This document shows, piece by piece, positions 27,937 to 34,422 of a stretch of DNA of 52,414 bases. The notes under the pieces are model-generated. The model did no database searches and was not told where the DNA came from. It was given only the letters and a program-made list of their open reading frames with translations. The stretch covers positions 1 to 52,414 of the IMG/VR virus record IMGVR_UViG_3300046517_002069, one strand, 5' to 3'. Made by a program: the position numbers and the translations under genes. The stretch comes from a virus. The stretch's first letter is position 1; each line of letters opens with the position of its first letter.

Positions 27937-28321
27937 AGTCGATGACGGTGAACGTGCAACTGTTTATCAGACTGATAGACCCATCGCGAGAGCCACGCAT
28001 CGCTGCGGTGAGTGCCGACGCGATATCCTTGCAGGCGAGCCGTACGAACGCCATAGGATGCTTTCTGACGGCTATTGGTCGCTACACATCATCTGCACCC
28101 ACTGCGCCGTGCTGACCGACTGGCTGGGCAAGGAATGCGGCGGAACTGTCTGCGGCGAAATGATCGAGGACATCGAGGAGCATGCGCGGGAGTACGCGCG
28201 CTCAGATTTGCAAGAGCTTGCTACTGCGGCTCGTGCTCAGTGGATGTGGTCTGAAGGAACTCGATGCAACGGGTTCCGGGGCATGCCGATTCCTGCGCTC
28301 CCGACTTTGTTGCACGGCTAG
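27929..28321 (+). CDS. Conserved zinc-binding phage protein, 130 aa
   Basis: I start at ATG 27929 (MCRVDDGERATVYQTDRPIA), 6 to 7 bases after GGAG. THRCGECRRDILAGEPYERH then HIICTHCAVLTDWLGKECGG form two CxxC sites around a WSLH strand, a zinc fold familiar from phage and prophage proteins. It is followed by an acidic helical tail (EDIEEHAREYARSDLQEL). No biochemical role known. Confidence 0.7.
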   Translation: MCRVDDGERATVYQTDRPIARATHRCGECRRDILAGEPYERHRMLSDGYWSLHIICTHCAVLTDWLGKECGGTVCGEMIEDIEEHAREYARSDLQELATAARAQWMWSEGTRCNGFRGMPIPALPTLLHG

Positions 28322-28335
28322 CGGAGAATGAAGTC

Positions 28336-28629
28336 ATGACCGAATTAGACCCAATGGCCCCCCTCGATGAGCCGCTAATTATCGTCCGTCAATTTATCGA
28401 AAAATGCGAAGCGGAAGCGCATGCATTGGGACTGCAGGGATTCATTGTCGCAGGGACGATGCAAAAGGCTGGTCACGATCATTGGTGGGGGACCGGATTC
28501 GGATACTGTCTGACCATGCTCGGATTGATACACGAACTGGAGCGCGGCATCGGAACTAAATACGGTGACAGAGTAGAGCCTCCGAAGAAAGCCAAGCCGC
28601 GGTGGTTTTCACGAATGTTAGAGCGATAA
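28336..28629 (+). CDS. Hypothetical protein, 97 aa
   Basis: Product MTELDPMAPLDEPLIIVRQF..., with helix IIVRQFIEKCEAEAHALG, strand FIVAGTMQ, and aromatic HDHWWGTGFGYCLTMLGLIH, an alpha/beta arrangement. GGAG precedes the start. The DNA is less GC-rich than most of the arm. No family recognised. Confidence 0.58.
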   Translation: MTELDPMAPLDEPLIIVRQFIEKCEAEAHALGLQGFIVAGTMQKAGHDHWWGTGFGYCLTMLGLIHELERGIGTKYGDRVEPPKKAKPRWFSRMLER

Positions 28630-28708
28630 TGTGTTCAGTCGCAGCCGAACACCCCTAATTCGCTATAACCGCTACCACTCGAACGCACTTCACACAACGA
28701 GAAATATT

Positions 28709-28924
28709 ATGATGACCACCGCAACCGCAAGCGCAGAATGGACTGAAACGTCACCTGAGAGTGGCGACAGGAAGGGGAATATGGACACCGCGATCGAACT
28801 CACACGCTCCCGCAAAGCGCTGTGGCGCCGCTGCCTGCGCAAAACCCGCGCCTGGTTCCGCTTGCAGATGTGGCAGCACATCCGCGAGACGTACCACATT
28901 GGGGATCACACTCACGGCCCGTAG
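28709..28924 (+). CDS. Basic hypothetical protein, 71 aa
   Basis: A longer frame opens at GTG 28631, but its first 26 residues are unlike a protein start. GAGAAA before ATG 28709 gives MMTTATASAEWTETSPESGD. The second half (SRKALWRRCLRKTRAWFRLQ) is a strongly basic amphipathic helix with Trp, suited to bind membrane or nucleic acid. Last gene of the right arm, converging with the late operon 6 bases on. Confidence 0.48.
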   Translation: MMTTATASAEWTETSPESGDRKGNMDTAIELTRSRKALWRRCLRKTRAWFRLQMWQHIRETYHIGDHTHGP

Positions 28925-28930
28925 GTGTCT

Positions 28931-29350
28931 CTATGGACCCGGCGCACTTACCGTCACGGTGATCTTGATATTGCCGGGGATTCCCGGGAACACAGTCGGA
29001 ACGCTGACGGTGGTAGATGTATGCGCCGAGCGGGTACTGATGACGCATCCGGTGGGAGGGCAGGCCCACGTCGAGACGGCATACACATAATTGCCGGGGG
29101 CTACGTTTTTGAACACGCAGCTCAACTGCGCAGCCCCGACCGACATCGCCGGCTTACCCCCATGCTGAGTATCCGGAAGCGCGGAAAGCGCCGCATCATC
29201 TGGCGCCACCCAGCAGTCATAGCCCCCGATCAGCGCCGGTACAGAGCCGTCAATGTTGGCTGTGGGGGCGGTCCAGCTGAGAGTGACGTCCGCGGCGTAA
29301 GTACTCGAGGCTAGCGCCAGCGCGGTAAGTAGTGCGAGGGATTTCAGCAT
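28931..29350 (-). CDS. Exported protein with fibronectin-III-like fold, 139 aa
   Basis: Starts at ATG 29350 (MLKSLALLTALALASSTYA), a clear signal peptide with cleavage likely after STYA, and AGGAG upstream. The mature part reads ADVTLSWTAPTANIDGS, YDCWVAPDD, GNYVYAVSTWACPPTGC, typical of an FN3-type beta sandwich with two Cys pairs. It is the last gene of the late operon, behind the spanins. A periplasmic or surface role, such as adhesion or changing the host envelope, is possible. Confidence 0.66.
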   Translation of the reverse strand: MLKSLALLTALALASSTYAADVTLSWTAPTANIDGSVPALIGGYDCWVAPDDAALSALPDTQHGGKPAMSVGAAQLSCVFKNVAPGNYVYAVSTWACPPTGCVISTRSAHTSTTVSVPTVFPGIPGNIKITVTVSAPGP

Positions 29351-29509
29351 CGGAGAGTCTCCTGCGGGGAAGGGTATAGAGGCCGAACGAGGTCCAGACA
29401 ACCAGGGTGGAGCGGTAGACTGGTTTGGGCCGACGAGTCGGTCCGCGATCATGCTTCCCGCCAGCGCAAGGGCGACATAAGCCGGGAACGCCGTAGGGGA
29501 TGTCCTGAG

Positions 29510-30013
29510 TCATCGGCCCGCGGATACGACCGGAAACCCGGATTCGTTCCAGCCCAGTTGCAGATGGTAGCCGCGCCACTCCCATCGCCGGAACGGACCG
29601 CCTTTCCATGCGAACCGATACTTGAGAGCGTCTGCCGAGTTCCTCCACCCGCTCCACAGGTAGGCCCGCAAAGGGGCCCAGGCGTTGGGCAGGTAGGGGA
29701 CTTGGCGGCCATCTGCGGTCCAAATGAGCGCATAGCGGCCGGACACGCCGTCCTCTCGATTTGAAAACACGAGGTTCATCGGCGGGAACTCCCACTCGTC
29801 GATCGTGCGTTTCGGATCCAGGGACGACGGCACGGTGCGCCATGCGTATGACAGGCAGAACGGGATGAGCAGGAACCAGCCGGCGACCATCGCCTCAAAC
29901 TGCAGGAGCTGTACCGCGATAAAGCGCACCCATGGATACCCCATCTGCAGCCAGCCGGCGATCGCCATCAAGTTGATGCTGATGAACCAGAGCGAAATCG
30001 CCGTGGCTTTCAC
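29510..30013 (-). CDS. Membrane protein of the lysis region, 167 aa
   Basis: Product MKATAISLWFISINLMAIAG... with two hydrophobic helices (about 5-22 and 30-58), then a soluble part with SNREDGVSGRYALIWTADGR and RRWEWRGYHLQLGWNESGF. I recall similar unnamed membrane proteins beside lysis genes of proteobacterial phages. It may be a holin-like or envelope protein. The 159 bases to the next gene hold an alternative short frame but no clear signal. Confidence 0.6.
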   Translation of the reverse strand: MKATAISLWFISINLMAIAGWLQMGYPWVRFIAVQLLQFEAMVAGWFLLIPFCLSYAWRTVPSSLDPKRTIDEWEFPPMNLVFSNREDGVSGRYALIWTADGRQVPYLPNAWAPLRAYLWSGWRNSADALKYRFAWKGGPFRRWEWRGYHLQLGWNESGFPVVSAGR

Positions 30014-30312
30014 GGCGCCAGCAACCTGACGACCGCCTGCGCGCGGGCCAAGTCGCCCTCGATCGCGAGCTCACAGTGATCCTTCTGGAGCGCGTTCAAC
30101 AGACGGTGCAGCAGATACCAGAACACGGGCGGGTTTCCGTGGCGCCAATACAGCCCGCAGCGTCCCGAGATCGAAAGCCCTTGGTCGCGCGTCCACAGTA
30201 CGCACATGAAGTAGTCGAACGCGAGTAGCACCTTAGCTACATAAGTGGCGCGACCGATGCGATTCGTGATCGTGAGGATGACCAGCGCCGCAAAGATGGC
30301 GAGCCAGATCAC
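30010..30312 (-). CDS. Small membrane protein, 100 aa
   Basis: Starts at GTG 30312 in a GTGA overlap with the i-spanin gene (MIWLAIFAALVILTITNRIG); longer frames reach 30366. It has one N-terminal membrane helix, perhaps a second at YVAKVLLAFDYFMCVLW, then a basic soluble tail (HRLLNALQKDHCELAIEGDL). The pattern is common in phage lysis regions. Holin-type function is possible but unproven. Confidence 0.58.
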   Translation of the reverse strand: MIWLAIFAALVILTITNRIGRATYVAKVLLAFDYFMCVLWTRDQGLSISGRCGLYWRHGNPPVFWYLLHRLLNALQKDHCELAIEGDLARAQAVVRLLAP

Positions 30313-30776
30313 GGCTGCGGCCACTGATCCAGAATCGACTGGCACCCCGCTAGTTCGGTGCCCCATTGCCGTTTGAAGGCGGCGATGACTTGGTCGCGCC
30401 GAGGTCCGTCAGCATCTGCTCCACCGACTGGTTGAACTCCTCCGGTGTCGGCACCCGGTGCACCGGTCGCGCCGGCGGGGCCGGGTAGCACTGGCCGCCG
30501 GGGGCAACTCGGTTGCTGGCGCACCCAGTCGTGAACAACGACAGGAGCAGCGTTGATAGCAGCCACAGTTTGATTGAGTTTCGTGTTTGCATCGGTGCTC
30601 TCTTGGTGCCAGCGGTCCAGCGTCTTGCCTTGGGCGAGGATTTGCGCTTGGAGTGATTTGAGGTCGGCGACCTTGACGATGTCCTTGCCGTAGCTGACCA
30701 ATAGCCAGGCCGCAGCGCCGATCGCGAGGATGATCAGCGCGTCCTTGACGAGCGCGATGATGGCGGCGGGGGTCAT
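30309..30776 (-). CDS. Rz: i-spanin (Rz-like), 155 aa
   Basis: Starts best at ATG 30776 with GGAG 8 bases before it. One N-terminal inner-membrane helix (ALIILAIGAAAWLLVSYG) is followed by a periplasmic helical part (KVADLKSLQAQILAQGKTLD, with coiled character). An unusual Gly/Pro/Ala stretch PGPAGATGAPGADTGG near 97-112 comes before the end. A lipoprotein gene is fully nested inside in another frame, which is the hallmark of Rz/Rz1. The pair fuses the inner and outer membranes at the last step of lysis. Confidence 0.82.
   Translation of the reverse strand: MTPAAIIALVKDALIILAIGAAAWLLVSYGKDIVKVADLKSLQAQILAQGKTLDRWHQESTDANTKLNQTVAAINAAPVVVHDWVRQQPSCPRRPVLPGPAGATGAPGADTGGVQPVGGADADGPRRDQVIAAFKRQWGTELAGCQSILDQWPQP
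30350..30592 (-). CDS. Rz1: o-spanin lipoprotein (Rz1-like), 80 aa
   Basis: Embedded in the i-spanin gene in a different frame. MQTRNSIKLWLLSTLLLSLF then TTGC form a lipoprotein signal (lipobox FTTGC, Cys24). The mature protein is short and Pro-rich (CYPAPPARPVHRVPTPEEF), as usual for Rz1. It should sit in the outer membrane and bind the C-terminus of the i-spanin. The nested layout strongly supports both calls. Confidence 0.82.
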   Translation of the reverse strand: MQTRNSIKLWLLSTLLLSLFTTGCASNRVAPGGQCYPAPPARPVHRVPTPEEFNQSVEQMLTDLGATKSSPPSNGNGAPN

Positions 30777-31063
30777 CAGCATGACTCCATGCGGCCCGCG
30801 CGAACCCAGCCGTGCCAGCTGCCGACGGCATGCACCGAAGGCGTCAATGTCGGCTTATCTTCGTTACCGTCCCATTCCCAGCTTGGCTCCGGCCCGGAAT
30901 AGGGGCGAATTCTTATCACGGAGGTTGTGCCGTTCGGCAAAGTCAGCCACATGACCCGCTGGCCTTCGCGCGTGGTTTTGAAGCAAAACCCACCCACTGG
31001 CATGTCGTAGGAATCGGCAACCTCGTCAGACACGCGGATCATGTCGCAGGATTCGGTATTCAC
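30776..31063 (-). CDS. DUF6527-like protein, 95 aa
   Basis: Starts at GTG 31063 in a GTGA overlap (MNTESCDMIRVSDEVADSYD). The section WEWDGNEDKPTLTPSVHAVG, then WHGWVRAGRME, matches DUF6527-type phage proteins, with conserved His and Trp; no activity is known. It stands between the lysis genes and the i-spanin, with its stop overlapping the spanin ATG. Confidence 0.68.
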   Translation of the reverse strand: MNTESCDMIRVSDEVADSYDMPVGGFCFKTTREGQRVMWLTLPNGTTSVIRIRPYSGPEPSWEWDGNEDKPTLTPSVHAVGSWHGWVRAGRMESC

Positions 31064-31314
31064 GCCAACCTCCAAACGCCACGCTCTAAAAACCCATGCC
31101 ACAACGGCACCTTCGCGCCATTGCGCGACGTGCTGACCTCGATCGACGGGGATACGGTGATGGTGCCGTCCTCGTGCTCAATTACATCATGTGCCCCGAG
31201 AGCGGCTTGTTCGCCGGTGGGCGTGCAGGCGTACCAGACTCCCTCGGACTCGCCATACTCGCCCGCCTTCAGAAGTTGGTATGGCTGAATGTCGCGAACG
31301 CGGGAACCGTTCAT
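31060..31314 (-). CDS. Hypothetical protein, 84 aa
   Basis: Product MNGSRVRDIQPYQLLKAGEY..., beta-rich: EGVWYACTPTGEQAALGAHD, then GTITVSPSIEVSTS and PLWHGFLERGVWR. The WHGFLERG phrase recalls the end of the DUF6527 neighbour (WHGWVRAG), so the two may interact with similar partners. Coupled by overlaps to genes on both sides. Confidence 0.6.
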   Translation of the reverse strand: MNGSRVRDIQPYQLLKAGEYGESEGVWYACTPTGEQAALGAHDVIEHEDGTITVSPSIEVSTSRNGAKVPLWHGFLERGVWRLA

Positions 31315-31628
31315 GGGGTTGCCCCCGTGGCAATGGTGGTCGTGGATGAACTGGTGGTCACCGAGGGTGGCTGAGCGTTCCAATCGCGCCCCGTGGTCGC
31401 GTATTGCGTGTAAACCAATTTCAGGAAGCCGAAGACCGTCAGAAACACGACCGAGCCGAAACCGGTCGCCTCGAGTCCGCGCTCCGCATGTGGCAGATGG
31501 ATGTACCAGATAAGGCAGATGTAGGACACCCAGATGGTCCAGGCGAAACAGGCCGCCAGGAAGATCCGCGGAATGATGCGGTAGGCGTCGATCGCCTCGG
31601 CCCACTGCAGGTGTAGGGTTTTATTCAT
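31311..31628 (-). CDS. Two-helix membrane protein, holin candidate, 105 aa
   Basis: Starts at ATG 31628, overlapping the endolysin stop (MNKTLHLQWAEAIDAYRIIP). Two hydrophobic helices (IFLAACFAWTIWVSYICLIW and GFGSVVFLTVFGFLKLVY) with a short polar loop and a Ser/Thr-rich tail give a class II holin shape. Its place directly after the endolysin supports a role in membrane permeabilisation. Other small membrane genes upstream compete for this title. Confidence 0.55.
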   Translation of the reverse strand: MNKTLHLQWAEAIDAYRIIPRIFLAACFAWTIWVSYICLIWYIHLPHAERGLEATGFGSVVFLTVFGFLKLVYTQYATTGRDWNAQPPSVTTSSSTTTIATGATP

Positions 31629-32116
31629 GGATTGATCGTCACCGATTCCAGAATCGCCGCTACCGAGCGTTCGATCCATCCGACACCGTTGGTCTGCCAG
31701 ACCTTGGACTGTCTGAAATGCCGCGTCTGCTCGCCCACGAAGCGCGCGAGAAACGCCTTTGGATTACCCAGGCGTGCCGCGCTGATTGTTTGCGCGCCGA
31801 TCGCGCCATCAGCGCTGACGCCCAGTGCGGTCTGCAGGATCTCGACTGCCGTCTGCCGGCCCTGCAGGACCGAGCAGGCCATCAACGGGATCGACATGTA
31901 ATCGGGCAGATCATCGGCACGCGCAGGCCAATACTGATCGGCAAAGATCTGCCCAGCGCGCTGCTCCGTCATGTTGCGGATGTCCTCCGCGGTCAGCTCC
32001 GGATGTCGATTGAGCGCGATGCCCCAGCGCGTGAGGCCACCGGGATCGTCCGGCCTGTCAGTCAGCTCGTCCGTCTCCTTGGCAAGCGTAAAGGCAATGG
32101 CTTGCATTTGACTCAT
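31625..32116 (-). CDS. Endolysin, GH108/ZliS-type lysozyme, 163 aa
   Basis: The N-terminal AKETDELTDRPDDPGGLTRW (12-31) fits the GH108 signature: an acidic residue, then DPGG-T-GI with Gly32. The C-terminal part has LGVSADGAIGAQTISAARLG, the peptidoglycan-binding/helical half of this family, and LARFVGEQTRHF. It cleaves the glycan strands of murein. No signal peptide is visible, so export depends on a holin. The usual catalytic Glu is probably Glu14 or Glu17. Surrounded by membrane protein genes. Confidence 0.8.
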   Translation of the reverse strand: MSQMQAIAFTLAKETDELTDRPDDPGGLTRWGIALNRHPELTAEDIRNMTEQRAGQIFADQYWPARADDLPDYMSIPLMACSVLQGRQTAVEILQTALGVSADGAIGAQTISAARLGNPKAFLARFVGEQTRHFRQSKVWQTNGVGWIERSVAAILESVTINP

Positions 32117-32298
32117 GTCCGATTCTCCCGCAAATCATCCACACGCGCCGTCAGCGCTCCATGCTCCTTCATGAGTTGGCGCTGCCACTCCTGGCACTGG
32201 CGTTCATGAGCGGTTTGCCGCGTATTCAGTAGACCGACCAGCGCGAGGATGAGTACGGTCTGCGCGCTCAGGATGCCGATGAAGAGCGTTTCGCTCAC
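32113..32298 (-). CDS. Small single-pass membrane protein, 61 aa
   Basis: GTG start at 32298 in a GTGA overlap. Product MSETLFIGILSAQTVLILALV... has one helix at about 5-24, then a charged coiled segment (HERQCQEWQRQLMKEHGALT). This shape resembles hemolysin-XhlA or antiholin-type partners. Its stop overlaps the endolysin ATG, so it is probably part of the lysis set. Confidence 0.56.
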   Translation of the reverse strand: MSETLFIGILSAQTVLILALVGLLNTRQTAHERQCQEWQRQLMKEHGALTARVDDLRENRT

Positions 32299-32555
32299 GA
32301 ATAGCCGCCGCAGACCTTCCCGACGGCTTCCCATAACAGTTCGCGGTCAGCCTCCGCCCAGTGAGGCTTGGTCAGGATTTTGCAGACCTGATCGGTGTAC
32401 TCCGTCTCGTTGTGGACGGACTGATTGAACTCATATTCTCCGTAGACACGTACCAACCGTCTGTCGAACTCCGGCAGTTGCGCCGGATCGGCTGGAATTG
32501 CGGTGAACTCACGCATGATGTCGTGAACCAATATTCTGCAGGGTGCTCCGCCCAT
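32295..32555 (-). CDS. Hypothetical protein, 86 aa
   Basis: Product MGGAPCRILVHDIMREFTAI... is soluble and mixed alpha/beta, with many acidic and aromatic residues (VYGEYEFNQSVHNETEYTDQ). AAAGGA precedes the ATG. No family is known. Lies in the lysis region between two membrane genes. Confidence 0.58.
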   Translation of the reverse strand: MGGAPCRILVHDIMREFTAIPADPAQLPEFDRRLVRVYGEYEFNQSVHNETEYTDQVCKILTKPHWAEADRELLWEAVGKVCGGYS

Positions 32556-32557
32556 GG

Positions 32558-32941
32558 CTACTTTCCTTTACGCTTGTGAAGAAACGGTTCCCCGAAAGCC
32601 TCGGGGTCGAGATTGCCGCCGACTCCGGTTTGATCATCGTCCGCGCGCCCGATGCCAGCGCGCCGCACGGTCAAATTCAACTCGTCGTATTTCAACTCGG
32701 CCATGCGGTACTTGCGCCCGAGGTCTTCGAAACTTCGGTCCATCTGGCTCTGCTTCGCCAGATTCAGGCCCATCGTGAGCCCGCATGCGCCGATAACTAG
32801 ACTCAACATCACGACCACAAGGAGCGTTTCTTTGCCCAGGTTCAATGTGATGTTGACGGGCGCGTTGTGAATCTGAGCACCCTCGTGAGCCGTGAGGGGC
32901 TGATGATTTTCCTGATGATGGTGAACCGTGGTTTCGGTCAC
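32558..32941 (-). CDS. Membrane protein with His-rich N-terminus, 127 aa
   Basis: GTG start at 32941 in a GTGA overlap. The first 38 residues are His/Asn-rich (MTETTVHHHQENHQPLTAHE). One hydrophobic helix follows (ETLLVVVMLSLVIGACGLTM), then a charged coiled section (DRSFEDLGRKYRMAELKYDE) and a basic end. It could be a holin-like or virion-associated membrane protein. Coupled with the similar gene upstream. Confidence 0.56.
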   Translation of the reverse strand: MTETTVHHHQENHQPLTAHEGAQIHNAPVNITLNLGKETLLVVVMLSLVIGACGLTMGLNLAKQSQMDRSFEDLGRKYRMAELKYDELNLTVRRAGIGRADDDQTGVGGNLDPEAFGEPFLHKRKGK

Positions 32942-33477
32942 GGGAACGCCTTGCTCTCCAGCCGTGTCAGCCGGCGCTCGTACTCCTCGTGGCGCTGCTG
33001 ATCCCGGCGCAAGTCCTCCTCGTGGTAGTTGCGCATCGTCGTCTCCAGCGCCCCCACCTTCGCGTAGGTCACCACCGCCCCGACGATCGCCGACACGATC
33101 AGGGGAAAGGCTATCTTGTCCTTCCACGATTTGTCTCCATTGCCGTTGCCGTCCTTGGGACCACCCTCGCTATGCCGTGAGTTAACTTCAACCTTCGCGT
33201 AGCGCATCGCCTCACGCGCCGCCACCGCGGCAATGCCTTCGGCAAACTTCTGCAGATCCCGGTCGCGTGGCTCGCGCTCCGGATCGGGCGGTGGGTGCTC
33301 ATCCGACCAGTGGGCCATCTTGGCGCCGACCCACGCTTTCAACTCCCGGACAACCTGCCGCAGATCCGCTCCCACGCCCTGCAGCGAGAAGGTCCACTCG
33401 GCGAGGCGTTTGGTGCTGCTCTCCAGGTTGTTTGCTGAGTCAGGAAAAGAAGCCTCTTCCGTTGCCTCCACTGGCAT
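32938..33477 (-). CDS. Tail-anchored-like coiled-coil membrane protein, 179 aa
   Basis: Residues 1-110 are soluble and helical (STKRLAEWTFSLQGVGADLR). WKDKIAFPLIVSAIVGAVVT at about 117-136 is a single membrane helix, followed by a coiled coil ending RRLTRLESK. The end resembles XhlA-type and 'DUF' lysis-associated membrane proteins. AAGGGG precedes the ATG. First gene of the lysis block after the inverted cassette. Confidence 0.56.
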   Translation of the reverse strand: MPVEATEEASFPDSANNLESSTKRLAEWTFSLQGVGADLRQVVRELKAWVGAKMAHWSDEHPPPDPEREPRDRDLQKFAEGIAAVAAREAMRYAKVEVNSRHSEGGPKDGNGNGDKSWKDKIAFPLIVSAIVGAVVTYAKVGALETTMRNYHEEDLRRDQQRHEEYERRLTRLESKAFP

Positions 33478-33506
33478 GATCGAACCCCTTGAGGTGTAGC
33501 TTTTTA

Positions 33507-33535
33507 TTGACCGTTACAGGAAACGGTGATAGATT
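33507..33535 (+). promoter_or_regulatory. Promoter and operator of the inverted cassette
   Basis: TTGACC (33507-33512) and TAGATT (33530-33535) are exactly 17 bases apart. A perfect inverted repeat ACCGTT-N6-AACGGT (33510-33527) fills the spacer, placed so that a bound protein would block RNA polymerase. The predicted transcript start is at the ATG at 33543, so the message is likely leaderless. It reads against the late operon. Confidence 0.75.
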
Positions 33536-33542
33536 GCACGGC

Positions 33543-33695
33543 ATGGCGAAAACAATATTCGAACGAGTGCAGGCCCTCAGAGAGCGCCGCAAAGCCCTCG
33601 GGCTCAAGCGATACGAGATCTACCTGCTCCCGTCCGAATGGCCATTGGTCAAGCGATATCTGGAGCGCATTGCGAAACGGAGAAAGGAATCATGA
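33543..33695 (+). CDS. Small basic DNA-binding protein of the cassette, 50 aa
   Basis: Product MAKTIFERVQALRERRKALG... ends LKRYEIYLLPSEWPLVKRYL then ERIAKRRKES. The strand RYEIYLLP followed by helix WPLVKRYLERI fits a half ribbon-helix-helix fold. The protein is very basic. Its own promoter holds an 18-base palindrome, suggesting self-repression. No ribosome site is visible, and the mRNA probably begins at the ATG. It is followed by a lipoprotein gene with ATGA overlap. Confidence 0.68.
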   Translation: MAKTIFERVQALRERRKALGLKRYEIYLLPSEWPLVKRYLERIAKRRKES

Positions 33696-34012
33696 AAACG
33701 ACAATAGGACTCATCTTGGCGACATCAATACTCAGCACGGGCTGCGCGTCTCTACTGCCGAACTCGATCGGCCCGGAGTTCGCTCATTCGTCCCACATCT
33801 CGCAGCACCAGCCCTTCACGAGCCATCCGACGAACATCGCCTACGAGACGGTTGGGGTCACGGCGCGCTGGCACACGAGCAGCGGCTTCTACCTCGATGT
33901 GAGCGAGGCGTACAACATGGCGCCCAAGGACGGACAGGTCTGCGCCGGAATGTGCGGCCCTCGCGAGATCTTCACCGCGCGCGCTGGGTATGCCTTTCAA
34001 GTGCGGCCTTAG
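33692..34012 (+). CDS. Cassette lipoprotein, 106 aa (moron candidate)
   Basis: Residues 1-17 form a lipoprotein signal (MKTTIGLILATSILSTGC; lipobox LSTGC, Cys18). The mature part looks beta-rich: NIAYETVGVTARWHTSSGFY, DVSEAY, then REIFTARAGYAFQVRP. It has two more Cys in CAGMC. AGAAAGGA lies before the ATG. It stands opposite to all its neighbours, and its stop codon overlaps that of the tail gene on the other strand. Such lone lipoproteins (Cor, Llp) often block receptors against superinfection; this is inference. Confidence 0.68.
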   Translation: MKTTIGLILATSILSTGCASLLPNSIGPEFAHSSHISQHQPFTSHPTNIAYETVGVTARWHTSSGFYLDVSEAYNMAPKDGQVCAGMCGPREIFTARAGYAFQVRP

Positions 34013-34422
34013 AGTTTCTTTCTCAACTCATCTTTACGGGCGGCAATCGCCTGCAGCCGTTCTTTGGCGCCGTCGATGCCGAGCGCATGCTCAAGCAAGG
34101 GGCGAAGTTGAGCTGAGTCAAGCGCCTTCAATTGTTCCAGCGCATCCAGTTTAGCGATTGCGCGCGCATTCAGACGCCATGCCCATGTGCCCTCGTCCCA
34201 CTCGTGGTCCGCCGATGGTGTGGGAGGCGAATAGGGGACAACTGCGCCAGTGGCGACGTCAACCCGCTGGCGGCGATGATCGAATGCCCCTTGGAGCACA
34301 ACATGACCTGGCGGCGCATTCGCTTCGGCGAATGTGAGCGCATCCCTCTCGTCGGCTAAGTCGGTCGCGATCGATTTGGGGTGCAGAATGCCCGTCTCGG
34401 CATGATAGTAGTGATATGTCAT
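34009..34422 (-). CDS. Tail-associated protein, 137 aa
   Basis: Product MTYHYYHAETGILHPKSIAT... with ANAPPGHVVLQGAFDHRRQR and DVATGAVVPYSPPTPSADHE, then WDEGTWAWRLNARA, resembles the small proteins encoded after tail-tip genes, some called fibre assembly proteins. The C-terminal half is helical (LRPLLEHALGIDGAKERLQA). It starts in an ATGA overlap with the tip protein gene. It may be a chaperone or a tip component. Confidence 0.62.
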   Translation of the reverse strand: MTYHYYHAETGILHPKSIATDLADERDALTFAEANAPPGHVVLQGAFDHRRQRVDVATGAVVPYSPPTPSADHEWDEGTWAWRLNARAIAKLDALEQLKALDSAQLRPLLEHALGIDGAKERLQAIAARKDELRKKL

